Of a DNA stretch of 64,000 nt, positions 1-9,082 are shown one piece after another. A program made the position numbers and the translations under genes. Within the stretch, counting starts at the first letter, position 1, and every line of letters starts with the position of its first letter. The DNA is from UBA3495 sp964629875 (GTDB lineage: Bacteria; Chloroflexota; Dehalococcoidia; Lucifugimonadales; UBA3495), in the NCBI GenBank assembly GCA_964629875.1, contig CAZVRK010000004.1, positions 53,260 to 117,259 on the forward strand. The letters run 5' to 3'. The notes under the pieces were generated by a model. The model did not search any database, had not been told where the DNA came from, and saw only the letters and a program-made list of their open reading frames with translations.

Positions 1-1300
1 TCTCCATACTACCTGCTACTAAGCCCGATGCCTTGTGTGCAGACGTTAGGATCTCATCTTTACTCCAAAAACCAGCGAAAGGTATTATGCCCACAAGACT
101 AAGAGCTCCTATTACAGTTGCCACGTAAGTCACCGGCATTGATTTTCTCAGGCCACCCATATATTGCATGTTAAATGTTCCAGCAGCATGATTCACACTA
201 CCTGCGCACAAAAATAGCAATGCTTTGAAAAACGCGTGGGTAAAGAGATGAAACAGAGCTGGACCAAACGCTCCCAGACCAAGCGCTGCCATCATGTACC
301 CAAGTTGGCTTATCGTCGAATACGCCATAACCCGTTTTATATCGTTCATGACTAGGCCTAAAGTAGCCGCAATAAATGCTGTAACCGCACCAACAATAGC
401 TATTATCAGCAAGGTATCTGCAGACTGTTCAAATACCGGGTACAACCTCGCAACAAGGAATACACCTGCAGCTACCATGGTAGCTGCGTGTATTAAGGCA
501 CTGACCGGAGTTGGGCCTTCCATGGCATCAGGAAGCCAGGTGTGCAAAGGAAACTGACCGGATTTACCTGCAGCCCCTGCGAAAATACCTAACGTAAACC
601 ATAACAAACCTACGCCACCTAATAATCCAGCGCCACCAATTGCTAATGGTTGAGCAGCTACCCAAATATCAGGTATATGGAATGAATTAAGACCAACGCC
701 GGCGAACGCATCTGATTGAACAAACAAATATATAATCGCCAGTAAGAACCCTACGTCTCCTATTCTAGTAATGATAAATGCTTTTTTAGCAGCTGCTGCT
801 GCAGAACTCCGTTCATGCCAGAACCCAATAAGCAGATACGACGACACACCTACCAATTCCCAAAATACATATAGTTGTACGATATTCACTGCTATGACGA
901 CACCAATCATAGAAGCTGTAAACAAAGCCATGTATGCGTAGTAACGACAGAAACTAGCATCTCCCTTCATATACCCCAAGGAATATATCTGAACCAGAAG
1001 ACTCACTCCTGTTACTACTACCAACATAACTGCTGTCACTGGGTCAATGAGCAAGCCAATGCTTATTTTCGCAGAACCTAGTACGAGCCAATCATGAGCG
1101 TCGAAAACTATTTTATCGCCACGACTCAATATGGATAACACGTACACTGATATCAGGAAAGCACTTCCTAAACAGGCTATCAGAAGTAGTCCACTAGCAA
1201 CTGCATATTTATTGAATAATGGCCTCACAATGAGTGCGATAACCAAGAAAGATGCTAAGGGCAATAGAAATACTGACCAAACTAACCATTCACTAATCAT
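1..1300 (-). CDS. nuoL: NADH-quinone oxidoreductase subunit L, N-terminal part (runs off the left edge)
   Basis: Antiporter-like membrane subunit of proton-pumping complex I; it forms part of the proton path in the cytoplasmic membrane. About 433 codons are present and the 3' end lies outside the window. The ATG at 1300-1298 directly follows the TAG of the small gene upstream, so the two are translationally linked. The translation starts MISEWLVWSVFLLPLASF and is hydrophobic throughout. It contains the family motifs LFHLFTHAFFKALLFL, GSVNHA and, further on, GIIPFAGFWSKDE, which separate NuoL from NuoM and NuoN. It is the last gene of the nuo cluster visible here; nuoM and nuoN would be expected beyond the edge. 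Confidence 0.93.
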   Translation of the reverse strand, partial: MISEWLVWSVFLLPLASFLVIALIVRPLFNKYAVASGLLLIACLGSAFLISVYVLSILSRGDKIVFDAHDWLVLGSAKISIGLLIDPVTAVMLVVVTGVSLLVQIYSLGYMKGDASFCRYYAYMALFTASMIGVVIAVNIVQLYVFWELVGVSSYLLIGFWHERSSAAAAAKKAFIITRIGDVGFLLAIIYLFVQSDAFAGVGLNSFHIPDIWVAAQPLAIGGAGLLGGVGLLWFTLGIFAGAAGKSGQFPLHTWLPDAMEGPTPVSALIHAATMVAAGVFLVARLYPVFEQSADTLLIIAIVGAVTAFIAATLGLVMNDIKRVMAYSTISQLGYMMAALGLGAFGPALFHLFTHAFFKALLFLCAGSVNHAAGTFNMQYMGGLRKSMPVTYVATVIGALSLVGIIPFAGFWSKDEILTSAHKASGLVAGSME

Positions 1301-1650
1301 CTATAGCTTCCTCAGTATTTCCTCTGCAACGTGTTCACGGCCTTTGGGCACATAAATCCGATAAGCCTCCATCTGGCCCCAATCTCTTATATCTCCCTCA
1401 GGTAGTATACGAGTTGGCAATCCTTCCGCTTCAAGGACTTCNNNNNNNNNNNNNNNNNNNNNNNNNNNNNNNNNNNNNNNNNNNNNNNNNNNNNNNNNNN
1501 NNNNNNNNNNNNNNNNNNNNNNNNNNNNNNNNNNNNNNNNNTTATATCTCCCTCAGGTAGTATACGAGTTGGCAATCCTTCCGCTTCAAGGACTTCTTTC
1601 CACATTTCAGCGAGGATAAGATTCTCAGCAGTTTTAAACTCTATCCACAT
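1301..1650 (-). CDS. Small DUF2007-like protein, interrupted by an artefactual gap
   Basis: The coding sequence contains 100 Ns (1442-1541) with the same 55 bp on both sides. If one copy and the Ns are removed, 350 nt become 195 nt and read as one 64-residue protein. It starts MWIEFKTAENLILAEMWKEV, passes through LEAEGLPTRILPEGDIRDWG and ends AYRIYVPKGREHVAEEILRKL. The pattern of a residue-level start, 'LEAEGIP' and a C-terminal 'VxVPxxxxxxAxEIL' is that of DUF2007 (putative signal-transducing protein, PF09413). Function is unknown. It sits between nuoK and nuoL, with its stop touching the nuoL start, so it is part of the complex I transcript. Family assignment is from recollection of the motif. 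Confidence 0.7.
1387..1596. other. Assembly gap with duplicated 55-bp flanks
   Basis: Positions 1387-1441 and 1542-1596 are identical; the 100 bases between are N. This is what unmerged overlapping contig ends look like. The reading frame across the join is restored only if one copy plus the Ns (155 bp) is removed. Confidence 0.9.
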
Positions 1651-1707
1651 TATTGCGTTTGCTCTTCTAAATTTATTGCACCATTGTCAATCATATTCAT
1701 AGAATCT

Positions 1708-2037
1708 TTAATTCCGCAATCTAACTATTTGCGAAAGATCAATCGAATTGGTAGATCTGTATAAAGCCAATACGATACCTAGACCTAGCGCTATTTCGGC
1801 CGCCGCTACCGTAATAACAAATATCACAAAAACCTGTCCAGTTAACAAACTGCCTAAATGTACATCAAAAGCCTGAGGCGTTATGTAACGTCCGAAGGCT
1901 ACAAAAGTAAGGTTCACAGCATTAAACATTATTTCAATGGACATGAACACCGCAATAACATTGGTACGAGAAAGAGCTCCATATAGGCCTATACAGAACA
2001 AAATAGCTGCAACTGATAATAGAGATTCTAAAGACAT
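1708..2037 (-). CDS. nuoK: NADH-quinone oxidoreductase subunit K
   Basis: Small three-helix membrane subunit of complex I, 109 residues, close to the usual length of 100-105. The first two helices carry GLYGALSRTNVIAVFMSIEI and the sequence MFNAVNLTFVAF. The conserved membrane glutamate of the family is in MSIEIMFNAVNL, and a second acidic residue is in VAAAEIALGLGIV. Both are thought to take part in proton transfer. The gene starts two bases after nuoJ ends, so the two are translated together. Confidence 0.95.
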   Translation of the reverse strand: MSLESLLSVAAILFCIGLYGALSRTNVIAVFMSIEIMFNAVNLTFVAFGRYITPQAFDVHLGSLLTGQVFVIFVITVAAAEIALGLGIVLALYRSTNSIDLSQIVRLRN

Positions 2038-2038
2038 A

Positions 2039-2623
2039 TCATCTACTACCTCTTCCCCTAGCTAAGGCTAAAGAACCGATAAGGGCTGCCAACAATAACA
2101 CTGAGACACCTTCAAAAGCCAGCACGTATTCACCAACTAACAAATCGGCAATATCTGTATCCTGCAATGCCTGTCGAACAAATTCGTCATTTATAGACTC
2201 GGCAGCAAACTCGGCATCAGATATTCCACCTACCGCTCTAGATTGAACGAGGTTAACGGTATCCTGCTTATCAGCGCCAAATTCCACCCATTGAGAATTA
2301 AACACACCAATTAAAACAACTATCAGAAGTAGCATTGGAATTACCATCGCAGCTATTTGCAGTTTATTTGCAGTATTACCTCTTTGAATATCCGTTGTTA
2401 GCATGACCGCGAATATGAAAAGAATGGATATAGCGCCCACATATATCAGCACCTGTACAACCGCAAGGAACTCTGCACTGAGTAAAAAGAAAAAACCGGC
2501 TATTCCAACGAAAACTACCGCCAGTAAAAGAGCTGACCTGAATAGATCTTTTACCACTACTACACCAATAGCAGACACAACCGTGACTACCGATAAGCTC
2601 CAAAAAGCGATATCGTGAATCAT
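2039..2623 (-). CDS. nuoJ: NADH-quinone oxidoreductase subunit J
   Basis: Membrane subunit J of complex I, 194 residues with five predicted helices. The diagnostic stretch AEFLAVVQVLIYVGAISILF is seen around residues 50-70; this is the helix that contains the pi-bulge in solved structures. A hydrophilic loop follows (about residues 110-155) before the last helix. The ATG overlaps the nuoI stop by one base (TAATG arrangement), and nuoK follows after one base, so it sits in the middle of a tightly coupled operon. Confidence 0.95.
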   Translation of the reverse strand: MIHDIAFWSLSVVTVVSAIGVVVVKDLFRSALLLAVVFVGIAGFFFLLSAEFLAVVQVLIYVGAISILFIFAVMLTTDIQRGNTANKLQIAAMVIPMLLLIVVLIGVFNSQWVEFGADKQDTVNLVQSRAVGGISDAEFAAESINDEFVRQALQDTDIADLLVGEYVLAFEGVSVLLLAALIGSLALARGRGSR

Positions 2624-3207
2624 TATCTAGATTCCTCTGATGGGCTATCTATGTCTGTTTCTATCAATCTTAACCCGGCTTTCTCACGTTTGTGCCAATC
2701 CCATTTTTCTCGTCCTACCTCCCGCCACGACAATGGCCTACCCCCTCGTGGATCGTAACCGCTTTGCTCTAGCTGAGGTCTATAAAATGTGCTTGGGTTC
2801 TTAGCCGAATTACGGAGGTCTTCGACGTGGATCACCATATCTTCACGACTATACCTACCTTGCTCAAAGCCACTACCCATAAATAGGCAATCGTAGGGAC
2901 ACGCCTCCACACACAAGCCGCAGAACATACATCTTTGCAGTTCTATATCGAATACTTCTAGTTTATATTTATCCCCTTCTTTTGGAGCACTCTCACTGGG
3001 GGATGTAACTATTTTTATTATTCCTAGAGGACAATATTTGGCACATGAAGCACACCCAGTGCAGCGCTCTTCATACCATACGAATTCTTCTCCTCGAAAC
3101 CTAGGATGCTGTTTAACACGTTCCTCAGGATATTGGATTGTAAACGGTTTTTTAGTCATGTTCTTTAGTGTGACCAATAACCCTCTAGCCATACCTAAAC
3201 CATACAT
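2623..3207 (-). CDS. nuoI: NADH-quinone oxidoreductase subunit I (2x[4Fe-4S])
   Basis: Peripheral-arm subunit carrying two [4Fe-4S] clusters (N6a and N6b) that pass electrons towards NuoB. The two ferredoxin motifs are clear: CTGCASCAKYCP near residue 51 and CMFCGLCVEACPYDC near residue 93. The N-terminal segment MYGLGMARGLLVTLKNMTKK is the usual amphipathic anchor. At 194 residues it is a little longer than many homologues. The start codon directly follows the nuoH stop. Confidence 0.95.
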   Translation of the reverse strand: MYGLGMARGLLVTLKNMTKKPFTIQYPEERVKQHPRFRGEEFVWYEERCTGCASCAKYCPLGIIKIVTSPSESAPKEGDKYKLEVFDIELQRCMFCGLCVEACPYDCLFMGSGFEQGRYSREDMVIHVEDLRNSAKNPSTFYRPQLEQSGYDPRGGRPLSWREVGREKWDWHKREKAGLRLIETDIDSPSEESR

Positions 3208-4431
3208 TTACTTCACCTCAATCGTGGGCACACCAGGCACCATAGGCGTTTCAGTACGAACTGGCAATGAATTAATTTTCTTCTGAAATAATCCACCCAT
3301 AAGCAAGATCAACAAGATGGCCATAGGAATATTGATGGCTGCCATTATCCATAAGTCGGCCAAACTTAAATGGCCTGACGCATCTCTCAACAAAAATACT
3401 TCCACAGCCGTTATAGCCAAATTTATCAAGCTTAAGGGCAGTAGGAATTTCCATGACAAAGCCATAATTTGATCGAGTCTTAATCTTGGATACGTGGCCC
3501 TAACCCAGATAAATACAAATATGATTGCTAACGTTTTTAATAAAAACCAAAACCACCCTAAGAAATCTTCCAGCGGGCCATTCCAACCACCCAAGAACAA
3601 AGTAGCTATCACAGCAGATACTACCAACATAGCACCAGTTTCGGTGGCGAAGATAAGAGCAAATTTTATACCGCTATATTCAGTATGATAACCAGCGATT
3701 ATCTCAGACTCTGCTTCAGCGATATCGAAAGGAGTTCGATTGAGTTCCGCAGACATACCCGTCACAAAAACAAACAAAGCTATCGGTTGAACTAGCAAAA
3801 ACGGAATTGATTGGGCGTGAACAATATCATTTAGTGACATTGAACCACTGATCATTACTACACCCAACAAAGATATAACCACAGGAACTTCATAACTGAT
3901 CAACACCGCGACAGATCTGGCCGCACCAAAAAGGGCGTATCTATTGTTTGACGACCAGCCAGCCATAAATATACCGATTGTAGTAGCAGAACTAACAGCT
4001 AGTATGAACAACACCCCAATATTTAAATCCGCTAGCATCGTATCCTGAGCAAATGGTATTACAGCTGTCATGAGTACCAGTGGCACCATCATAACCAGCG
4101 GTACAGCAGTGAATATTATTCTGTCTGCACCAGATGGAACTAAATCTTCTTTTGTTATAAGTTTCACCAAATCCGCAATCGGCTGCAGCAATCCAAACGG
4201 ACCCCATCTATTTGGGCCAATTCTATTGTGCAATCTACCAAGTAACCTGCGTTCCAGCCAAGTCACTAACGCTGCTCCAAGTAATACAGAGTTGACCAAC
4301 ATAAGCATAATGGTCAATCCTGCTATAACATGCGAAAACGAACAAGGCACCAACGTACCTGCCGTGTCGTATATAAATCTATACAAAGCATTTTGATAAA
4401 ATATACTGTCCGAGGCTAACTGACAGTTCAC
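3208..4431 (-). CDS. nuoH: NADH-quinone oxidoreductase subunit H
   Basis: Membrane subunit H of complex I, 407 residues, which forms the quinone entry chamber together with NuoB and NuoD. Recognisable motifs are TWLERRLLGRLHNRIGPNR (cytoplasmic loop after the first helix), GPFGLLQPIADLVKLITKED, and the conserved acidic loop NRTPFDIAEAESEIIAGYHT. The first ATG overlaps the nuoD stop by 4 bases (4428-4431), which supports this start. The N-terminus, ahead of the first helix, is about 20 residues longer than in many homologues. Confidence 0.94.
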   Translation of the reverse strand: MNCQLASDSIFYQNALYRFIYDTAGTLVPCSFSHVIAGLTIMLMLVNSVLLGAALVTWLERRLLGRLHNRIGPNRWGPFGLLQPIADLVKLITKEDLVPSGADRIIFTAVPLVMMVPLVLMTAVIPFAQDTMLADLNIGVLFILAVSSATTIGIFMAGWSSNNRYALFGAARSVAVLISYEVPVVISLLGVVMISGSMSLNDIVHAQSIPFLLVQPIALFVFVTGMSAELNRTPFDIAEAESEIIAGYHTEYSGIKFALIFATETGAMLVVSAVIATLFLGGWNGPLEDFLGWFWFLLKTLAIIFVFIWVRATYPRLRLDQIMALSWKFLLPLSLINLAITAVEVFLLRDASGHLSLADLWIMAAINIPMAILLILLMGGLFQKKINSLPVRTETPMVPGVPTIEVK

Positions 4432-5537
4432 CGATCTACCTCACCCATATTTATGTCCACGCTGCCCAGTGAAACAATCATATCCGGCAGAGTCCAGCCA
4501 ACAAGTAAGTGTTCAGTTATGGTCAGATTAATCAAAGACGGGGCTCTAACTTTGCAACGATATGGAGCAACGCCTCCGTCACTTACCAGATAAAAGGCCA
4601 GTTCTCCCTTTGATGCCTCCACCCGACCGTAAGCCTCCACTCCAACTTCTGGTCTGAGAACCAACGGTAAATCTGCTATGCGCACAGGACCTGGCTCAAT
4701 AATGTCGATACATTGCCGAACAATACGCATACTCTGTTTTATCTCCTGCATACGCACCCAGAAACGATCGTAATTATCGCCATTCCTACCTATTGGTATA
4801 TCAAATTCCATCTCATCATAAGCGTCATAAGGGCTCATTTTGCGCCAATCCCAGTTGACACCACTGGCACGAAGAACTGGCCCTGAAACAGAACAATTTA
4901 TCGCAAGGTCTGGAGAGATCGGACTAACGCCTCTAGTTCGAGCTGTCAAAATCTCGTTTTCCATGAGTAAATGTTCCATCTCTTCAAATTCAACAGCGAA
5001 GTCATCAAGAAAAGCTTCCAAAGCAGGCCAAAAATCATTCGGCGTATCTGCAAAAACACCACCAGGCCTCATGTAGCTGACAGTAACCCTAGCACCGCAT
5101 AGCATTTCAAAGAGATCGAGTATTCGTTCCCTACTTCTGAACGAATACATTAGCGGAGTGCCAAATGCCCCCAGCTCTTGTATAAAAAAACCAACAGCAA
5201 TCAAATGACTCGCTATCCTCTGTAGTTCTGCAACTAAAGTTCGAAGGTACTTCCCTCTTTTGGGGGGAGTAATTCCCAAAAGTTGCTCAACGGCCAAGCA
5301 ATATGCCTGGTTATTTATCATGGACGATGTGTAGTCCATCCTGTCGGTAAGAGTTACGACTTGGACATAATTGCGTTCTTCGGCTAGCTTTTCAGATCCG
5401 CGATGCAAGTATCCCAATATCGGTTCTACTTCGACTATTTCTTCCCCATCGAAAGTTATCCTAAGTCTGAACACACCATGAGTACTCGGATGTTGAGGTC
5501 CAACATTCACAGTCATCGGCTCAGTTCTCATATTCAT
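4428..5537 (-). CDS. nuoD: NADH-quinone oxidoreductase subunit D
   Basis: Quinone-site subunit of the complex I peripheral arm, related to the large subunit of [NiFe] hydrogenases. It has 369 residues and opens with the family signature VNVGPQHPSTHGVFRL, where the histidines line the quinone site. It continues with GYLHRGSEKLAEERNY and DYTSSMINNQAYCLAVE. The C-terminus ends in the usual SVDINMGEVDR. It lies directly ahead of nuoH with a 4-base overlap; there is no nuoE, nuoF or nuoG between them. An 82-bp spacer separates it from nuoC, the widest gap in this part of the operon. Confidence 0.95.
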   Translation of the reverse strand: MNMRTEPMTVNVGPQHPSTHGVFRLRITFDGEEIVEVEPILGYLHRGSEKLAEERNYVQVVTLTDRMDYTSSMINNQAYCLAVEQLLGITPPKRGKYLRTLVAELQRIASHLIAVGFFIQELGAFGTPLMYSFRSRERILDLFEMLCGARVTVSYMRPGGVFADTPNDFWPALEAFLDDFAVEFEEMEHLLMENEILTARTRGVSPISPDLAINCSVSGPVLRASGVNWDWRKMSPYDAYDEMEFDIPIGRNGDNYDRFWVRMQEIKQSMRIVRQCIDIIEPGPVRIADLPLVLRPEVGVEAYGRVEASKGELAFYLVSDGGVAPYRCKVRAPSLINLTITEHLLVGWTLPDMIVSLGSVDINMGEVDR

Positions 5538-5619
5538 AGGACCAACCCCGATGAATCCGTATAACTTAGTCGCGCTCGGAAACCGACCAATCTTTCTCCA
5601 ATGCTACAATTGCCAAGAA

Positions 5620-6063
5620 TCACAGAAAATCCTTCCTAAGCGGATGTCCTTCAAAGCCTTCCCACAACAAAATACGTTTCATATTGGGATGCCCGTTGAA
5701 ACGTATGCCCATTAGATCCCAAATTTCCCTTTCCTGAAAATCTGCTCCTCTCCACACGTGGTATACGGAAGGCATAGAGAGTTCTTCCCTGCCATAGAGC
5801 TTGGTTTTCACTACAGTGGTACATTGATTAACAATCGAAGTTAGATGATATACAACTTCAAAATATTCTATGAAATCCACTGCGCTAATAGAATTCAAAA
5901 AGTCGAACCCGAGATCTGGATCATTTTTTAAGTACTCGGCTATATCGGTCATCATGCCATGTTTAACCCAGACAGCAGACGCTTCAGAATCAACTACCGA
6001 ATCAGGGAAACGTTTCTCTATCGCCGCGGTCAACTCTATACCGGACAAGTGAGATAGGACCAT
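5620..6063 (-). CDS. nuoC: NADH-quinone oxidoreductase subunit C
   Basis: Peripheral-arm subunit C (30-kDa subunit family), 147 residues. The signature near the C-terminus is intact: ADFQEREIWDLMGIRFNGHP followed by RILLWEGFEGHPLRKDF. Residues 1-50 form the variable N-terminal domain. It is a separate gene, not fused to nuoD as in E. coli. It starts 8 bases after nuoB ends. It is short for the family but keeps the whole conserved C-terminal half. Confidence 0.93.
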   Translation of the reverse strand: MVLSHLSGIELTAAIEKRFPDSVVDSEASAVWVKHGMMTDIAEYLKNDPDLGFDFLNSISAVDFIEYFEVVYHLTSIVNQCTTVVKTKLYGREELSMPSVYHVWRGADFQEREIWDLMGIRFNGHPNMKRILLWEGFEGHPLRKDFL

Positions 6064-6071
6064 AAAAGCTC

Positions 6072-6683
6072 CTACGACAATCCTTTTCTCAAATTTTGTT
6101 CTCGCTTGATCTTTTCATGAAGTTCCATTATTCCGTACAGCAATGCATCAGGCCTCGGTGGACAACCTGGGACATAAACATCCACAGGAATGATATGGTC
6201 CACCCCAGGAACGACGCTATAAGACCCAAAGTACGGTCCTCCACTAGTAGCACATACACCCATTGATATAACCCACTTGGGATCAGCCATCTGTTCGTAA
6301 ATACGCTTTATGGGAACCGCCATCTTCCAAGTTACTGTGCCAGCTATAATCATTAAATCAGCTTGGCGCGGTGACGCTCGAAATGCCTCCATGCCGAATC
6401 TACCAATGTCAAATCTTCCCATCGCAGTGGCCATCATTTCAAAAGCACAACACGCTAGCCCAAAGGCTACAGGCCATAAAGCAGATTTGCGACTCCAATT
6501 CACCAGAGCATCCACAGAAGTCACCACAACATTCCCTTTAAGGTCTTCAGGAACCTCAATAGAAGGGATATGTATCCTATCTTGGGAAGTCGCAATTAGA
6601 TCATTGACCAATGTTCCTTCATGCAGGTCTACGTCCCACGTTCTATCGGATAAAGGTGATGATCCAGGGTCTATATTTAGCAT
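6072..6683 (-). CDS. nuoB: NADH-quinone oxidoreductase subunit B
   Basis: Subunit B carries the terminal cluster N2, which reduces quinone. The cluster ligands are visible: the tandem cysteines in ACCAFEMMAT near residue 78, the cysteine in SMGVCATSGG near residue 143, and the cysteine in YVPGCPPRPDAL near residue 173. At 203 residues it has a roughly 35-residue N-terminal extension before the conserved core. It overlaps neither neighbour but begins one base after nuoA ends. Confidence 0.95.
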   Translation of the reverse strand: MLNIDPGSSPLSDRTWDVDLHEGTLVNDLIATSQDRIHIPSIEVPEDLKGNVVVTSVDALVNWSRKSALWPVAFGLACCAFEMMATAMGRFDIGRFGMEAFRASPRQADLMIIAGTVTWKMAVPIKRIYEQMADPKWVISMGVCATSGGPYFGSYSVVPGVDHIIPVDVYVPGCPPRPDALLYGIMELHEKIKREQNLRKGLS

Positions 6684-6684
6684 T

Positions 6685-7074
6685 TCATCCCCTCCTCCAT
6701 TCCAAGTCTTTTTTGCGCCATGCGTACATCAAACCAACAAGCAGAATCAAAACGAATATTCCCATTTCTATGAGAGCAAAGGTTTGAAGCTTGAGGAACT
6801 TCGTAGCCCACGGGTATAAAAAGACTACTTCCACATCAAAAATAACGAACAAAATTGCATACATATAGTATCGGAAATGAAATTGGTTCCATCGTCCACC
6901 AATTGTCTCCACCCCACACTCATATGCTTCGGACTTCACCTGAGTAGGGTTATTTGGACGAACGCCAAACTTAGACGCTATCCAAGAGATTAGTAACATT
7001 CCAGTCGGGACTATAACAGCTATTATGCCAAATATAGCAATTAGCCCGTACTGAAGGAAATAGTTCTCAAGCAT
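6685..7074 (-). CDS. nuoA: NADH-quinone oxidoreductase subunit A
   Basis: First gene of the operon: a three-helix membrane subunit of 129 residues. The conserved loop after helix 1 reads KSEAYECGVETIGGRWNQFH and helix 2 begins FRYYMYAILFVIFDVEVVFL. Both are diagnostic for NuoA, with the ECG cysteine and the membrane acidic residues in place. The gene is divergent from the CoA transferase at 7236, so the promoter for the whole nuo operon should lie in 7075-7235. Confidence 0.95.
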   Translation of the reverse strand: MLENYFLQYGLIAIFGIIAVIVPTGMLLISWIASKFGVRPNNPTQVKSEAYECGVETIGGRWNQFHFRYYMYAILFVIFDVEVVFLYPWATKFLKLQTFALIEMGIFVLILLVGLMYAWRKKDLEWRRG

Positions 7075-7109
7075 GAAATAATTTACGACCTAGTTGAGAA
7101 TGCGGACAG

Positions 7110-7150
7110 ATTATAACATAGCAGTTAATAAGCCGGTAGTAAAATGTCAA
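7110..7150 (-). promoter_or_regulatory. Possible promoter region of the nuo operon
   Basis: On the minus strand a perfect TATAAT lies at 7115-7110, about 36 bases ahead of the nuoA start codon. A TTGACA lies at 7150-7145, but the two are too far apart to belong to one promoter. No well-spaced -35 pairs with the TATAAT. Tentative. Confidence 0.3.
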
Positions 7151-7235
7151 ACTATATTCACTAAAGTAGCTAACTTACTAGTCAACAGATAGAATGACAC
7201 TATTCTGCGAAGCTCACACATGAGGAAATAATCAA

Positions 7236-8459
7236 TTGAAAGAATCTGCAAACAATGGCCCTTTAGCAGGGCTTAAAGTACTAGATTTATCAATCATCGT
7301 TGCTGGCGGAACGGCTAGTAGCCTGATGGCCGATTTTGGCGCGGAAGTCGTAAAGATAGAACGACCTAAAACAGGGGATCCTCTACGTAACTGGGGGCCA
7401 TTTTACAAAGACGTTTCATTGTGGTGGAAGGTACATTCCAGAAACAAAAAATCTATAACCCTAGATTTATCAAACCCCAAAGGCCAAAACTTGTTAAAAA
7501 AATTGGCGAATGAAGCGGATATTTTAATAGAAGGATTCCGACCGGGCACAATGGAAAATTGGGGTATAGGTCCAGATGAATTGCTAGCATCTAACCCAGA
7601 TCTCATAATCGTTAGATACTCCGGATTTGGGCAAACAGGTCCCTATAAAGATCGCCCTGGCTTTGGAACTATTGCAGAATGCATGAGTGGTTATATCAGT
7701 ATGACCGGATTCCCAGATTCACCACCTGTACTGCCTCCCATACCGTTAGCAGATGAAATTGCAGGAGTTTTTGGTGCAATGTCGAGCATGATGGCTTTGT
7801 ACCACAGACAATCCAAGGCATCTTCAGGTCAGGATCACACAGGGCAAGTAATTGATGTCAGTCTGTTTGAACCCCTATTCCGACTATGCATACCTCATAT
7901 CACAATGGCCAACTTATTAAATTTAGTCCGAGAACGAGTAGGTAACGATTTCCCAGATGCGGCTCCAAGGAGTCTCTACCAAACCCAAGACCAACAGTGG
8001 TTAGGTTTATCTGCCACATCCCAAAATACCTGGGAGAATCTTGCGAAAGCTATGGGAATGTCAGAGGTTCTAAGTGATGATAGATTTACAAACAACGCTT
8101 CCAGATTAGAAAACAAGGATGCCCTAAACGAGATACTCCAACAATATCTCGGAAACCTCAATCTCGAAAATATTATGGAAAACCTAATACCCGCCGGCGG
8201 AGTTGTAGGGCCAGTATATACTGCTGAGCAAATAATGAATGACCCACATTATGCTGCACGAGAAGATATCATAGAATTAGAAGATCCTGAATTAGGTAAT
8301 ACAAAGATGCTAGGTATAGTCCCAAAATTTAGCAAAACACCCGGCGCGGTAGATCATGCGGGTCCTACCATCGGGGAACATAACGTTAAAGTATATTCAG
8401 AGTGGCTCGGTCTAAGTACAGAAGATATATACGATCTGGAATCTGAAGCGACCATTTAA
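7236..8459 (+). CDS. CaiB/BaiF-type CoA transferase (family III)
   Basis: Family III CoA transferases move CoA between carboxylic acids through an aspartyl-CoA intermediate. At 407 residues the length is typical. Seen are GPLAGLKVLDLSIIVAGGTA at the N-terminus, FGAEVVKIERPKTGDPLRNW, RYSGFGQTGPYKDRPGFG and the 'QVIDVSLFEPLF' stretch that follows the catalytic region. The start is TTG at 7236, chosen because TGAGGAAA lies 7-15 bases upstream and the N-terminus then matches the family. The substrate cannot be told from sequence. It heads a plus-strand run with rdgB and the moa genes, but no functional link to them is evident. Confidence 0.85.
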   Translation: MKESANNGPLAGLKVLDLSIIVAGGTASSLMADFGAEVVKIERPKTGDPLRNWGPFYKDVSLWWKVHSRNKKSITLDLSNPKGQNLLKKLANEADILIEGFRPGTMENWGIGPDELLASNPDLIIVRYSGFGQTGPYKDRPGFGTIAECMSGYISMTGFPDSPPVLPPIPLADEIAGVFGAMSSMMALYHRQSKASSGQDHTGQVIDVSLFEPLFRLCIPHITMANLLNLVRERVGNDFPDAAPRSLYQTQDQQWLGLSATSQNTWENLAKAMGMSEVLSDDRFTNNASRLENKDALNEILQQYLGNLNLENIMENLIPAGGVVGPVYTAEQIMNDPHYAAREDIIELEDPELGNTKMLGIVPKFSKTPGAVDHAGPTIGEHNVKVYSEWLGLSTEDIYDLESEATI

Positions 8460-8466
8460 GAAACAA

Positions 8467-9072
8467 ATGATCAAATTATTAATTGCTACACACAACCAGG
8501 GCAAACTTAATGAATATGGACAACTCCTATCCTCGATACCCGTGCAACTATTGTCATTGGACGACGTCGGTATAAATCAGGAAGTCGAGGAAACAGGACT
8601 ATCATTTCACGAAAACTCATACCTGAAAGCTAAAAGTTACTCTACATTGAGTGGAATGATAACGCTGTCTGATGATTCAGGGTTACAAGTAGACTATCTC
8701 GGCGGCGACCCAGGAATATATTCGGCTCGTTATGGCGGTGAATTATGCAAGAATGATGCCGATAGAGTTGAATTGCTTCTTAACAATTTGCACGGAATCC
8801 CATGGCATGCTCGTACCGCCAGATTCACATGCGTGATTTCAATTTGTTTAGGGGAAAAGCTTCTGAGTTCAGTAGTTGGCTCAATATCAGGGATGATACA
8901 ATATGAGCCACTCGGAAATAATGGATTCGGATATGATCCCATATTCTATCTGCCATCTTATCTAAAAACGATGTCTCAGCTTCAACAGGAAGAGAAAAAT
9001 CTTCTGAGCCATAGGGCCGATGCTCTTAGAAAAATATCAGACATCCTACCAAATTTAGTTACTGAGCAGTAA
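8467..9072 (+). CDS. rdgB: XTP/dITP pyrophosphatase (Ham1/RdgB family)
   Basis: Hydrolyses non-canonical purine triphosphates (XTP, dITP) to monophosphates and keeps them out of DNA and RNA. The 201-residue protein has the family start IATHNQGKLNEY, the stretch LSDDSGLQVDYLGGDPGIYS with its metal-binding acidic residues, and FGYDPIFYLP near residue 156. The usual C-terminal SHRADALRKI is also present. It starts 7 bases after the CoA transferase stop. Confidence 0.93.
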   Translation: MIKLLIATHNQGKLNEYGQLLSSIPVQLLSLDDVGINQEVEETGLSFHENSYLKAKSYSTLSGMITLSDDSGLQVDYLGGDPGIYSARYGGELCKNDADRVELLLNNLHGIPWHARTARFTCVISICLGEKLLSSVVGSISGMIQYEPLGNNGFGYDPIFYLPSYLKTMSQLQQEEKNLLSHRADALRKISDILPNLVTEQ

Positions 9073-9082
9073 TAATTCGCGA

